Source of the DNA: Candidatus Limimorpha caballi
GTDB taxonomy: Bacteria; Bacteroidota; Bacteroidia; Bacteroidales; F082
Direction of reading: 5' to 3'
Length of the DNA: 64,000 nucleotides
Assembly: GCA_018064605.1 (NCBI GenBank)
Contig: JAGHUX010000007.1
Coordinates: 103,767 to 167,766, forward strand
Both the position numbers and the translations under genes were made by a program. The notes beneath the pieces are model-generated. The model made no database searches, was not told the DNA's origin, and worked only from the letters and a program-made list of their open reading frames with translations. Each line of letters opens with the position of its first letter. Within the stretch, counting starts at the first letter, position 1. Positions 35,178-43,271 of the stretch are shown here, piece by piece.

Positions 35178-35475
35178 GCCGTTGGAAAAATTTTTGCGAC
35201 CGCTATCGCGGTCGGTCAAAGGTATTTGTGTCAAGGCTCGCGCCGACTGAAAAGGTGATGCCATGCGGCACAAGGCTCGTTCCTCGCCAGCAGCCGCCAT
35301 TGACATCAGATAGTTGACGGCAATTGCCGAGCCATCGCACTCGGTGCGCCACTTGCACGCGCACGCCAACCCGACGGGGCATATTTCGCAAAAACACAAA
35401 GGCAATTGCCAGAAACAAAAGAGGGCGGCGCGGGGTCTTCCGACGGACAAAACCGCTTGAAGCGTTTTTGAATTC
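35178..35475 (+). other. GC-rich hairpin-dense intergenic region
   Basis: Part of the 487-bp gap 35128-35614. It is richer in G+C than its surroundings. It has CGACCGC-TAT-GCGGTCG, CCGAG/CTCGG, the palindrome GGCAATTGCC twice (35322 and 35399), a CAAGGCTCG direct repeat and a final CGCTTGAAGCG hairpin with TTTTT. Short overlapping ORFs here have no credible composition. A second non-coding RNA is possible. Confidence 0.35.
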
Positions 35476-35518
35476 GACCTTTCTGTTGATTTTCAGTGTT
35501 TTGAAAATTTTAAAAATT

Positions 35519-35597
35519 TACTTTTGCACACAAAATGGATTTTTAAAAATACGACCTTGTTTTTGTCGCTCACTCCAAAATACAAGGTCGTATTTTT
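35519..35597 (+). promoter_or_regulatory. Promoter followed by a perfect 15-bp leader hairpin
   Basis: The -7 element TACTTTTGC (35519-35527) is followed about 18 bp later by AAAAATACGACCTTG, a 23-base loop, and its exact complement (35583-35597). The hairpin therefore occupies the 5' leader of the portal operon, 18 bp before the ATG at 35615. It may terminate transcription, stabilise the leader, or bind a regulator. Confidence 0.6.
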
Positions 35598-35614
35598 GTG
35601 GAAAATTTAGAAAA

Positions 35615-35845
35615 ATGGCAAAAATTCACGAGTCACAACTGTTCGAATACGTTGAAACGGTCAAAAAGTTCAGCATCACATGGATTGCGGAAGACGGCAG
35701 GAAAATTTTCATCCCTGTTGCTGAATGTACATCTTTCCATTCTTCCGGCAAAACAATGAATGTCAAATGTCTGACGAATGGAGAGATAAGGAAGGTGAAC
35801 AGACTGACCATCATAGAAATAAATGGAATGGAGGTGTTCAAATGA
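35615..35845 (+). CDS. Small protein preceding the portal gene, 76 aa
   Basis: MAKIHESQLFEYVETVKK is the likely start; the frame is open much further upstream but that part crosses the promoter and leader hairpin. Beta-rich, unrecognised, perhaps a head protein. Its stop overlaps the portal ATG by 4 bp. Confidence 0.6.
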   Translation: MAKIHESQLFEYVETVKKFSITWIAEDGRKIFIPVAECTSFHSSGKTMNVKCLTNGEIRKVNRLTIIEINGMEVFK

Positions 35846-37200
35846 ACGATACATTAGAGAATATCTGGCTGCTTGATAATGTGTGCTATCTTCAGGACGC
35901 AAAGGCGGTGTTGATTGAACAGAGCGTAAAAGAGAAATTCACCGATGGCGTTTTAAACATATTGGATGTTGATGGCTACAGGGTGCCAGAATGGGGTCCG
36001 GCGAATCTGCTGCCGCAGATGGTGCTTCAAAACATAGACCGTGCTGAAATAGTAGGCACTAATGCCAACTTCAACTGGAAGGTCGGATTCGGACTCGGGC
36101 CGAAACTCGTCAGGCTAATCCGCGATGAAAAAACGAACAGGGTGGTTGATTATTGGGAGATTTCAGAAGGCAAGGAATTCGACTGGTTTGAACGTAACAA
36201 CATTTCACTGTATCTGATGGAAACGTTGACCGATCTTTCTTACTTCGCTAACGCATTCCCGATTCTCGTCTTTGACAAAAATTTCAATGAAATTGAAACG
36301 CTTCGCCATCGCGAGGCTGCTTTCTCAAGATGGGGCGTTAACAAAGACGGTGATATAACGAAAATGCTTTACCGCGCGGACTGGTCAACTAACCAGGACA
36401 AAATCATCGAATATCCTGTGCTCGATGAATACAACGTTATCCGAGACCTCGAAAAGATAAGGTCGATGAAAAGAAAATCCGACAGAGCGGCGTGCTACCC
36501 AATTTATATGCCGTCACCAGGCAGACCTTATTACTCTTATCCAAACTGGTATTCGGTATTCAGGAGCGGATGGTATGACAATATCGTATCAATCCCTGCT
36601 TTGAAAAAAGCAATTCTGAAATACAAACTCGGAGTGAAACACATCATTTACATTTCACCGAAGTATTTTGCAGACAAAGAGCAACAGGCGGGGATTGATT
36701 CGAGCGACATCAAGAAACGCAGAGAGTTGCGCGACAATCTCGTCAAGCAGATTAACGATGTTCTGTCAGGTGAGGACAATGCCGGAAAGTCAATCGTATC
36801 GTTGAAGGAGATGATGCCATCGGGCAACTCGGCGGTGGAAGAAAAGTACATATCAATCGAGACGATTAAGAATGATGTTGAAGGCGGTGAATATGTCACC
36901 GATTACGAGACTGGGGCGAACGTGATTTCCTACGCGATGGAAGTCCATCCGAGTTTGGTCGGTGCCGTTCCGGGTAAGAACTCAAACAGCCTTTCGGGTT
37001 CTAATGTGCGTGAAATCTTCCTGATGAAACAGGCTCTCACGTTCCCGATGGTTGACCAGGCGTTGAAGCCTCTGTCGGCAATCAGACGGTTCAACAAATG
37101 GGACAAAGATATTTCGGTCGTCGTGCCGGAATATGTTTTCACGACTCTCGACCAAAACAAATCAGGCAAGGAAGAATCAACAAATGTTGTAGTGAAATGA
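35842..37200 (+). CDS. Portal protein
   Basis: 452 aa from the ATG at 35842. The frame is open earlier but an ATGA overlap with the previous gene fixes the start. Size, the region VHPSLVGAVPGKNSNSLSGS and REIFLMKQALTFPMVDQALKPL near the C-terminus fit the portal proteins of Bacteroidales siphoviruses, which form the dodecameric DNA channel at the capsid vertex. It lies downstream of the terminase, unlike the usual terminase-portal-protease-capsid order. Confidence 0.78.
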   Translation: MNDTLENIWLLDNVCYLQDAKAVLIEQSVKEKFTDGVLNILDVDGYRVPEWGPANLLPQMVLQNIDRAEIVGTNANFNWKVGFGLGPKLVRLIRDEKTNRVVDYWEISEGKEFDWFERNNISLYLMETLTDLSYFANAFPILVFDKNFNEIETLRHREAAFSRWGVNKDGDITKMLYRADWSTNQDKIIEYPVLDEYNVIRDLEKIRSMKRKSDRAACYPIYMPSPGRPYYSYPNWYSVFRSGWYDNIVSIPALKKAILKYKLGVKHIIYISPKYFADKEQQAGIDSSDIKKRRELRDNLVKQINDVLSGEDNAGKSIVSLKEMMPSGNSAVEEKYISIETIKNDVEGGEYVTDYETGANVISYAMEVHPSLVGAVPGKNSNSLSGSNVREIFLMKQALTFPMVDQALKPLSAIRRFNKWDKDISVVVPEYVFTTLDQNKSGKEESTNVVVK

Positions 37201-38078
37201 TAGCAAACGGAACTGACATCGGGGCTTTCATCCCGACAATAAATTTCAAAGTCGGCAATGACCGATTGAACAGATTCATAAAGAATGCTCAAGAGGAAGT
37301 CGTGCGTAAAATCTTGGGTTCTGATTTGGAACAGATTTTAGAAATTCCCTTGAATGAAGGCAATTCGGACACTCACGCAGTTTTGAGGGAGAAAACCAAA
37401 AACGCAATATATTACACTGCTTTCCTCAATGCAATCCCGATGCTCGATTTGCAGATGTCGGAGGCGGGATTCGTGGTTGCGTCAAACCAGGCGGTTTCGC
37501 CAGCTTCGCGTGAGAGAGTTGACAAACTTATAAATGGCACGGCATTGACAAAATCCGAAGCATTTGAAAGTCTGCACCAATTCCTTATTGACAACTCAAA
37601 GACATCATTGTCACAGTATGCAAGTTGGCGCGGAACTCCTCAATTTGCACACCTGAGCGGCGGATATGTGATTTCACTTCGGGAGTTCAATTCTTGCTAC
37701 ATTCATGGGGATGACAGCATATTTGGAAACGCCGTTACCTGGGATTACTGGTATGATGCAATCCCGAAGATGAACGAGGCCTTGGTCACAGACATCGCCG
37801 AATACATTTCAGGAGAGTATATCACGGAATTGCTTGAAAAAAAGCGCGACGCAGAGCCTTTGCTTGCAATAGAGAATGGCGTTGATTATCACATCGGGTG
37901 CGCCGTTGTGTCGGCGGCCCATGACATGAAGGACTCAATGGTGAAACAGGCTGTTCTCGCACGCAAGATAATGCTCAGGAACATTTCATCTTTCCCGACA
38001 TTCAGGAACTCGGCAGCCTACGATCTGCCTCAACTCAATATCGGAGACAGGGACAATGCAGTGGCCAATCTTCTATGA
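37197..38078 (+). CDS. DUF6712-like phage head/neck protein, 293 aa
   Basis: Starts with an ATGA overlap at the portal stop; an ORF start further upstream overlaps the portal gene and is rejected. Helical, with repeated aromatic segments (WDYWYDAIPKMNEAL). It resembles proteins listed as DUF6712 beside portal genes in Bacteroidales phages; this match is from memory. Probably a connector or neck protein. Confidence 0.6.
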   Translation: MIANGTDIGAFIPTINFKVGNDRLNRFIKNAQEEVVRKILGSDLEQILEIPLNEGNSDTHAVLREKTKNAIYYTAFLNAIPMLDLQMSEAGFVVASNQAVSPASRERVDKLINGTALTKSEAFESLHQFLIDNSKTSLSQYASWRGTPQFAHLSGGYVISLREFNSCYIHGDDSIFGNAVTWDYWYDAIPKMNEALVTDIAEYISGEYITELLEKKRDAEPLLAIENGVDYHIGCAVVSAAHDMKDSMVKQAVLARKIMLRNISSFPTFRNSAAYDLPQLNIGDRDNAVANLL

Positions 38079-38770
38079 AAATGACAATTGACATAAAAAC
38101 GCCGACATCATGGCAGCAGCTCTCTCTTGAGCAGCTTTATATCGTTGCGGAACTTCTCGACGCGAACCTCGACAGGCTCACACTCCTTCTTGTGCTGTTC
38201 TGCAAACTTGCCGGACTGAAGACAACTTGGGACAAGGGCGAGATGTTTTTCGTCGCCGGCAAGACGAGGTTCCGTCTTGAACCTTACCAGTTCAGACAGT
38301 TCTGCGACAAGATGGCATTCATAATCGACGAAAAACCGATTTATGTGGTGAATCCGACAAAGGTCAATGATTATCTCATTGATGTCAGGTTCGGCGACTA
38401 TTTCCAGGCAGACGCTCTTGTTGAACGATACTCTACAACAGGCGATGTCATGTTCATCAAGAAGGCAATGAAGAGGCTCGGCGGCAGTCCGCACTTCATA
38501 TCAAAGGTGAAGGCCAATGCAATAATGCTGTGGTGGTGCGGCGTGAGAGGTTTCCTGAAAGAGAAATATCCGCTCGTGTTCCCTGATTCGGCAGGTGACA
38601 TGACTCCGAAATCATCATACGAAATGTTGCAGGACGTTTTGCTGATGCTGAACGAGAACAGGCCGCAAGACAACAAGCTGATTGAGGAATCGGACGTTCA
38701 CGGCGTGCTTTCTGCTCTCAACTCAAAGATTGATATGTATAACAAACAAAAAGAATTATTAAAGAAATGA
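38075..38770 (+). CDS. Hypothetical phage protein, 231 aa
   Basis: ATGA-coupled to the gene above. Mostly helical (LEQLYIVAELLDANLDRL), unrecognised. It is part of the tight portal operon, so likely needed for head completion or tail attachment. Confidence 0.6.
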   Translation: MKMTIDIKTPTSWQQLSLEQLYIVAELLDANLDRLTLLLVLFCKLAGLKTTWDKGEMFFVAGKTRFRLEPYQFRQFCDKMAFIIDEKPIYVVNPTKVNDYLIDVRFGDYFQADALVERYSTTGDVMFIKKAMKRLGGSPHFISKVKANAIMLWWCGVRGFLKEKYPLVFPDSAGDMTPKSSYEMLQDVLLMLNENRPQDNKLIEESDVHGVLSALNSKIDMYNKQKELLKK

Positions 38771-39027
38771 GGTACATAAAGATAAAAGACGGTATTCAAT
38801 GGAAAGGGTATCTGCAAGTGCATGATACCATCAGGGGTTTCGCCTGCTTCATGTGCAACGATGAAAGGTTTGAAAGGCTGATGCTTACGCGCGATCACGC
38901 TGAAGGCCTTAATCTTTCGCTGCCCAAAGACTACAGGCTGATTTTGAAGACACGCGAAGAGGCGGAGGCGATGATGGCGAGAATCGCGAAACTGAACGGA
39001 TTCTCAAAGCTGGAGGACAATATATGA
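38767..39027 (+). CDS. Hypothetical phage protein, 86 aa
   Basis: Unrecognised mixed alpha/beta protein, overlapping its neighbours by 4 bp on both sides. Its end (ILKTREEAEAMMARIAKLNGF) resembles other short phage proteins only in general form. Confidence 0.55.
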   Translation: MRYIKIKDGIQWKGYLQVHDTIRGFACFMCNDERFERLMLTRDHAEGLNLSLPKDYRLILKTREEAEAMMARIAKLNGFSKLEDNI

Positions 39028-39218
39028 GAGACGATGAACACGATGTTTACTGCTTCAAATATCCTGGAAGAATGAGCTGCTACGGTGACACAAAATGCTC
39101 GTTGTGCAAGGACGAGACGAAATGCAACCTCGAAATGAAGATGCGCTGCGGAAGACTCGGAGTCTGTATGTATTACAGACCTAAACTTGTGAGTGACGTT
39201 AAAACGGGAAAAGAATAG
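39024..39218 (+). CDS. Cysteine-rich small protein, 64 aa
   Basis: Seven cysteines in ~45 residues (CFKYPG, CYGDTKCSLCKDETKC, then CGRLGVC) suggest a zinc-binding or disulfide-free metal-binding module. Last gene of the portal operon; two terminators follow. Confidence 0.55.
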   Translation: MRDDEHDVYCFKYPGRMSCYGDTKCSLCKDETKCNLEMKMRCGRLGVCMYYRPKLVSDVKTGKE

Positions 39219-39251
39219 TTTTTTTTTTCATTCTTGATATTTGAATATTTT

Positions 39252-39281
39252 CCCCGATTCTCGGGCAGTCTCGGGGTTTTT
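39252..39281 (+). terminator. Intrinsic terminator of the portal operon
   Basis: CCCCGA and TCGGGG pair and are followed by TTTTT. It lies in the 327-bp gene-free gap 39219-39545. Confidence 0.75.
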
Positions 39282-39337
39282 GAAAATTTTTGCATATTGC
39301 TATATTCTCAAAATTTTAATTTGCTAATGAATGTGAT

Positions 39338-39373
39338 AGCCGCCGCTCCCATCGGCGGCTTCACTTTTTTTTC
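39338..39373 (+). terminator. Second strong terminator
   Basis: AGCCGCCG, loop CTCCCAT, CGGCGGCT, then TCAC and a run of nine T. It insulates the toxin-antitoxin region from the portal operon. Confidence 0.85.
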
Positions 39374-39489
39374 CGTTCCGGCGTGACTTTTCAGCCGTTT
39401 TTTGATGCTTTTTCGGAAAATTTTCCCCGTGAATTTCATAAATGTTTGTTTGTCAAACACTTGTAATGTAAAAATATTTTAAAATTTTT

Positions 39490-39521
39490 AATGCTTGTTT
39501 TAAAAAAAGCATTATATTTGC
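39490..39521 (+). promoter_or_regulatory. hicAB promoter and candidate operator
   Basis: The -7 element TATATTTGC is at 39513-39521, 25 bp before hicA. An inverted repeat AATGC (39490) / GCATT (39509) with an A/T-rich centre overlaps it, as expected for antitoxin autorepression. Confidence 0.55.
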
Positions 39522-39545
39522 AATGTCAAAGAAAGGAAATGAATC

Positions 39546-39731
39546 ATGAAGTACTCGGAACTCGAAAGAAAACTCAAAAAGGCAGGTTGCTACTACACAG
39601 GCGAGTCGCTTTTCGGACACCCTAAATGGTACAGCCCAATCACAGGAAAATACTTCGCGATGAGTCATCACCACTCGGACGAAGTGAAAACAAAAACACT
39701 GAAAAGCATCTTGGACGACGCAGGGCTCTAA
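39546..39731 (+). CDS. hicA: HicA-type toxin
   Basis: 61 aa. The double-stranded-RNA-binding-like fold is recognisable: YSELERKLKKAGCYYTGE, then HPKWYSPITGK and a His-rich end KYFAMSHHHSDEVK. HicA is an mRNA interferase. The canonical GSHH element reads ESLFGHPKW, so catalysis through this His is plausible. It lies 41 bp before a HicB-type antitoxin. Confidence 0.75.
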   Translation: MKYSELERKLKKAGCYYTGESLFGHPKWYSPITGKYFAMSHHHSDEVKTKTLKSILDDAGL

Positions 39732-39772
39732 CAGCCCTGCAAGTCCGCAAAAACAAATAAACAGGAAAAGCA

Positions 39773-40174
39773 ATGAAACACAAAATCACAGCACACATCG
39801 AATGCGGCACCGACGGCAAGTATTCGGTTTATTTCAACGAGAATCTGCCGTTCGGATGCTTCGGAGAGGGCAGAACGGCTGATGAGGCCAAGGCCGACTT
39901 CATCGGCACCTTCAACGCTTTCAGAGTAGATCATCTGGAACGCACAGGCGAGAATGTCGAGGCGGAATTTGATTTCGTTTACGACGCTTCGGCATTCCTC
40001 CAGCATTACAAAGGCATGCTGACACTTTCGGGATTGTCGAAAATGACAGGCATAAACAAGGAGCAGCTTTCCCAGTATGTGAGAGGGCAGCGTCATCCGT
40101 CGCCCCGCACGCAGGAGCGCATCAAAGCCGGGGTGCAGCGGTTCGCGCAGGAACTGAGCCGCGCAATGGCATGA
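39773..40174 (+). CDS. hicB: HicB-type antitoxin with HTH domain
   Basis: 133 aa. The N-terminal partially degraded RNase-H-like HicB fold (GKYSVYFNENLPFGCFGEG, then RTADEAKADFI) is followed by a Cro-type helix-turn-helix (LSKMTGINKEQLSQYVRG) that can bind the operator. It neutralises HicA. Gene order toxin then antitoxin is typical for HicAB. A GATCCCCG/CGGGGATC hairpin follows at 40226-40249. Confidence 0.8.
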   Translation: MKHKITAHIECGTDGKYSVYFNENLPFGCFGEGRTADEAKADFIGTFNAFRVDHLERTGENVEAEFDFVYDASAFLQHYKGMLTLSGLSKMTGINKEQLSQYVRGQRHPSPRTQERIKAGVQRFAQELSRAMA

Positions 40175-40271
40175 CCTTTCTTTGACAAAAAAGGAGTACT
40201 CACACGCGGCCAACGGATCCCCGCGCCTGTCATGGCCGGGGATCTTCCCCCTTTCAAATTGAAAATCCAAA

Positions 40272-40338
40272 TTAAATTTCAACCTGCAACGCAGCCTGAC
40301 ATCAAAATAATGTGTATCTTTGCAGCTCATTGACAAAT
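40272..40338 (+). promoter_or_regulatory. Duplicated 67-bp promoter cassette, copy 1
   Basis: Contains -7 TATCTTTGC (40315-40323) and ends 16 bp before the antitoxin ATG. The block is about 92% identical to 40935-41001 in front of the next toxin-antitoxin pair. Confidence 0.75.
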
Positions 40339-40354
40339 ATAAAATTTCAGAGAC

Positions 40355-40582
40355 ATGACAAGTACTGTGACAATAACCTATGACAGCAGCAACCCTGATG
40401 CGATGCTCGCCATCAGAAACATCAGGAAGATTGACTGCCTGAAAGTCTCAAAAGCCGTTACGTCGGAGCCAGACAGGGAAGCAATCCTCGACGAGATCAG
40501 ACAGGCACGCAGGGAAGCCGAAAAAATAATGAAGGAAAAGAAAAAAGGCTGCTCGAAAGCCGAGATCCTCGCAACGATATGA
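40355..40582 (+). CDS. Antitoxin of a RelBE/ParDE-type pair
   Basis: 75 aa. N-terminal beta-strand (TVTITYDSSNPDAMLAI) and a charged C-terminal helix (IRQARREAEKIMKEKKK) are typical of small antitoxins that wrap a RelE-fold toxin. It overlaps the toxin gene by 4 bp. Exact family unassigned. Confidence 0.68.
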   Translation: MTSTVTITYDSSNPDAMLAIRNIRKIDCLKVSKAVTSEPDREAILDEIRQARREAEKIMKEKKKGCSKAEILATI

Positions 40583-40908
40583 TAGACTTCAAACAGACAC
40601 CGACTTTCAACCGGAAGGCAAAGAAACTCGCCGCGAAATACCCGTCGTTCAAAAGCGACCTCGACAAGCTCTTGGACTCCCTCGCGGAGAACCCGGGCCA
40701 AGGCGTTGACCTCGGCGGCAGTTTCCGAAAGGTGAGAATGGCGGTGAAGTCGAAGGGCAAGGGCAAGAGCGGCGGCGCACGGGTGATAACGGCAAACTGC
40801 ATCGTTGCCGAAGATGAAGGTGTCATAACGCTGGTTCTTGTGTACGACAAAGGCGAATACGACAGCGTGAGCCTCGATGAGATACGCAAAGCCATGGTGA
40901 TGCCTTGA
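40579..40908 (+). CDS. RelE/ParE-fold toxin
   Basis: 109 aa. FNRKAKKLAAKYPSFKSDL at the start and KVRMAVKSKGKGKSGGARVI in the middle are characteristic of RelE/HigB-like toxins, followed by the last strands LVLVYDKGEYDSVS. Members cleave mRNA on the ribosome or inhibit gyrase; which one is not decided here. ATGA-coupled to its antitoxin. Confidence 0.75.
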   Translation: MIDFKQTPTFNRKAKKLAAKYPSFKSDLDKLLDSLAENPGQGVDLGGSFRKVRMAVKSKGKGKSGGARVITANCIVAEDEGVITLVLVYDKGEYDSVSLDEIRKAMVMP

Positions 40909-40934
40909 CCAACCCGGCACTCACCCCGACCTTG

Positions 40935-41001
40935 TTAAATTTCAACCCGCAACGCAGCCTAACATCAAAATAATGTGTATTTTTGCAACTCATTAACAAA
41001 T
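40935..41001 (+). promoter_or_regulatory. Duplicated 67-bp promoter cassette, copy 2
   Basis: Contains -7 TATTTTTGC and ends 16 bp before the next antitoxin ATG. It matches 40272-40338 with about five differences, so the two modules share, or once shared, promoter and operator. Confidence 0.75.
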
Positions 41002-41017
41002 TAAAAAATTCAAAACT

Positions 41018-41233
41018 ATGGCAACTTATACTGTAACCATAAACGAAAGGACATGCTCCGGCAGGGAGCTGGTAATGCGGCTCAACAACATGCCGGAAAT
41101 AAAGTTCGAGAAGATGACAGCGAAAAAAAGGAAAAGCGGTCTCGACGAGGCTCTCGAAGACGTGAAGGCAGGACGCGTCACCGAATACGAAAGCGTTGAC
41201 GACCTGTTCGAAAAACTGGGGATTGATGTATAG
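41018..41233 (+). CDS. Antitoxin of a YafQ-type pair
   Basis: 71 aa. ELVMRLNNMPEIKFEK and the acidic helical end (SVDDLFEKLGIDV) are typical of RelB/DinJ-like antitoxins. It overlaps the toxin by 8 bp and is controlled from the duplicated promoter cassette. Confidence 0.68.
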   Translation: MATYTVTINERTCSGRELVMRLNNMPEIKFEKMTAKKRKSGLDEALEDVKAGRVTEYESVDDLFEKLGIDV

Positions 41234-41507
41234 GATAAAGACTTCAAGGAAATTCGACAGGGCTCTTGTCGTATGCAGCAAAAGAGGCTATGACATGAAA
41301 ACAGTCAAAAACGCGTTGGAAATCCTTGCGGAAAAAGGAGAGCTCCCGCCGGAATACAAGACGCACAAACTCATCGGCGAATACAAGGGCTGCCTCGAAT
41401 GCCACCTGAAACCCGACTGGGTGATGATTTGGGAGAAACACGAGAACGAACTCGTCATGCTTATGGTAAACACAGGCACTCACACAGATGTTTTCAAGAA
41501 ATATTGA
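41226..41507 (+). CDS. YafQ-family mRNA interferase toxin
   Basis: 93 aa from the ATG at 41226; the frame opens earlier but overlaps the antitoxin. HKLIGEYKGCLECHLKPDWVM and GTHTDVF contain the YafQ active-site set (His, Asp, Trp and final His). YafQ cleaves mRNA at the ribosome. Third toxin-antitoxin pair in 2 kb. Confidence 0.82.
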   Translation: MYRIKTSRKFDRALVVCSKRGYDMKTVKNALEILAEKGELPPEYKTHKLIGEYKGCLECHLKPDWVMIWEKHENELVMLMVNTGTHTDVFKKY

Positions 41508-41614
41508 CCTCCGTCATACGTGGAAGCGGCGCACGCCCGCTTTTTTCACGCCTTTCCGGAATTTTTTTTCAAAAAAAAAATGAAAAAAAATGTTGCACGT
41601 ATCAAAATACTTCC

Positions 41615-41820
41615 TATCTTTGCAGCGCTAAAGAGGTAGTAAATCTATCACCGTTGGGGCGACGGAAACAGCCCAAGACATATTGAGGGCTTTTTTATTG
41701 CCCTTTGAAATAAGACCTGCGGTCGCATTTCGTGAGTTTTTGCCCCTTTGGTGGTATCTATCTCTTTAGCAGCGAAATGGCGACCGCTTTTTGTTGCCCT
41801 AACTTAAATGCTAAAGAGAT
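41615..41820 (+). promoter_or_regulatory. Promoter and switch-like RNA leader of the 41821 operon
   Basis: The 313-bp gap 41508-41820 has no gene. The -7 element TATCTTTGC (41615-41623) puts the transcript start near 41627. There, GCTAAAGAGGTAG (41627-41639) plus CTATCACCGTTGGGGC (41645-41660) pair with GCCCCTTTGGTGGTAT (41742) and CTATCTCTTTAGC (41758-41770). The last strand also pairs perfectly with GCTAAAGAGATA (41810-41821), which reaches the start codon. Two terminator-like stems occur: AGCCC/GGGCT + T6 (41670-41697) and GCGGTCGCATTTCG/CGAAATGGCGACCGC + T5 (41719-41792). These folds compete, as in riboswitches or attenuators. Confidence 0.6.
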
Positions 41821-42177
41821 ATGGAAAACAACCATCAGACAGCTGGAAAGACAGCAAAAACCGATTCTCTTACAGAGAGCCAGAAAGAAAGATTGATTGC
41901 AAAAATGACTGATCTTTCAATTGCCAAAAGAGTTTTTGTAAACACGACCGATGCAGGCTCGCTGCGTCGTGTAATCACCTTCCACAACGGAATCACAACA
42001 TCGGCAGCCATCACGACCGACCCTGGAATTAAGTGTTACGTCGATAAAGACGGATGCGATGTGAAAGCGTTGTGCGATCCTGAATTTTTCGAATATGTTG
42101 AAAAGTATTTCATCAATAAGATGAATGTATTGCTTGAGGAAATCTATTCAATTTATCAGGAAGGAGGCGAGAAATGA
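41821..42177 (+). CDS. Hypothetical protein, 118 aa, paralogue of next gene
   Basis: Unrecognised. Residues ~30-115 share a pattern with the next protein, notably CDPEFFEYVEKYFINKMN against HDPQFFELIAQYFNDKKT, so the pair arose by duplication. Its start codon lies in the switch-like leader. ATGA-coupled to the next gene. Confidence 0.62.
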   Translation: MENNHQTAGKTAKTDSLTESQKERLIAKMTDLSIAKRVFVNTTDAGSLRRVITFHNGITTSAAITTDPGIKCYVDKDGCDVKALCDPEFFEYVEKYFINKMNVLLEEIYSIYQEGGEK

Positions 42178-42497
42178 GAGAAAGAAGGAAGCTGACCCCC
42201 GAACAGATGGACAATCTCGTGAGGGTGTCATGCGAAATCAGCGAAATCAACAGTGCCATTAAAAACGTCCATCCCGAGAACGGCTGGAAGAAGACGGTGG
42301 TGCTTCACGGCGGCCACGACGAGGTGGCAATCACGTCGCACCCCGACATGAACACCGTCCGCGACATGAACGGCGACCCGATGGTCACAATCCACGACCC
42401 GCAGTTCTTCGAGCTTATAGCACAGTATTTCAACGACAAAAAAACCTTGCTTGTAGAGGAGATTGAAGCGATAATGAGTGAGGAAGGAGGCGAGTGA
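42174..42497 (+). CDS. Hypothetical protein, 107 aa, paralogue of previous gene
   Basis: Homologous to the 118-aa protein above along most of its length. Mixed alpha/beta, acidic end. Function unknown. Overlaps both neighbours by 4 bp. Confidence 0.62.
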   Translation: MRERRKLTPEQMDNLVRVSCEISEINSAIKNVHPENGWKKTVVLHGGHDEVAITSHPDMNTVRDMNGDPMVTIHDPQFFELIAQYFNDKKTLLVEEIEAIMSEEGGE

Positions 42498-43015
42498 TGA
42501 CACAGGAACAGTACGAGAGGGAGAGAGCGGCAATCGAAGCCGACTACATCCGCGAACGCCAGAAAATCAGAGATGAGTTCGACGGCAGGACAGAAACGAT
42601 CAATGAGAATTACAGGAAAGCGCAGGAAGAGTTTCGCGAGGCCGGAAGGCGTCACTTCCAATCGGAAGTCGAATCAAAAAAATGGTACGGGCAGAAGCTG
42701 TCGGAACTGAAGCTGTGGCTTTACGAGGAAGAACAGAAGGCCGCCGGCGAGTTTTGCGAAATCCAGAAAATCCGCATACGCTACAAGGACATGAAGGCGA
42801 AGCTGCTGGAAGAATACAACAAGAGGCTGGATGCCGGCGACAGGCTTATTACCATGTCGAAGACGGCTTACTCCAAAGCGCATGAGGGATGGCGTTTAAA
42901 CATCAGGGAATTGTCCCGCAAACGCACTGTCTGCCTCAATGAGGCCAATCGCTTCAGGGTGCAGAGACTTTCAAGCCTGCCGAGACCAGACGCGGCGGAG
43001 AAAGGAGGCGAGTGA
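42494..43015 (+). CDS. Long coiled-coil protein, 173 aa
   Basis: Nearly all helix with heptad-like charge (EADYIRERQKIRDEF, KAQEEFREAGRRHF, KDMKAKLLEEYNKRL). No domain recognised. ATGA-coupled in a five-gene operon. Could be a structural spacer or assembly factor. Confidence 0.6.
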   Translation: MMTQEQYERERAAIEADYIRERQKIRDEFDGRTETINENYRKAQEEFREAGRRHFQSEVESKKWYGQKLSELKLWLYEEEQKAAGEFCEIQKIRIRYKDMKAKLLEEYNKRLDAGDRLITMSKTAYSKAHEGWRLNIRELSRKRTVCLNEANRFRVQRLSSLPRPDAAEKGGE

Positions 43016-43269
43016 TGGCCAAGATGTTCATCGGCAGCAAGACACTTGGCTCCTGGTTTGAAGACGACGAACCCGAAGGGTGGATCGTCGCACAAATCAT
43101 CGCCGACCTCAAACAATCAGTTTGCGACAATGCAATGTTACAGGCTGTTACGTTTGATGGGGAAGAGCTTAAGACGCTTCGCAAAATGAATGATGCAAGC
43201 TCATGGGCTTTGCGCGAATTAACCAAATTGTTTAATGAAGTTATTAATGAAATTCAGAAAGGAGACTAA
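43012..43269 (+). CDS. Hypothetical protein, 85 aa
   Basis: Unrecognised, helical C-terminus (ALRELTKLFNEVINEI). ATGA-coupled to the coiled-coil gene. AAAGGAGGCGAG precedes the ATG. Confidence 0.55.
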   Translation: MMAKMFIGSKTLGSWFEDDEPEGWIVAQIIADLKQSVCDNAMLQAVTFDGEELKTLRKMNDASSWALRELTKLFNEVINEIQKGD

Positions 43270-43271
43270 AA

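Noticed and set aside
35137..35460. Minus-strand coding frames in the GC-rich hairpin region
   Set aside because: They are short, Arg/Cys-rich and span a terminator; hairpins explain the region better.
35324..35614. Upstream extension of the 76-aa gene before the portal
   Set aside because: It runs through a terminator, a promoter and a perfect hairpin, and its composition is unlike protein.
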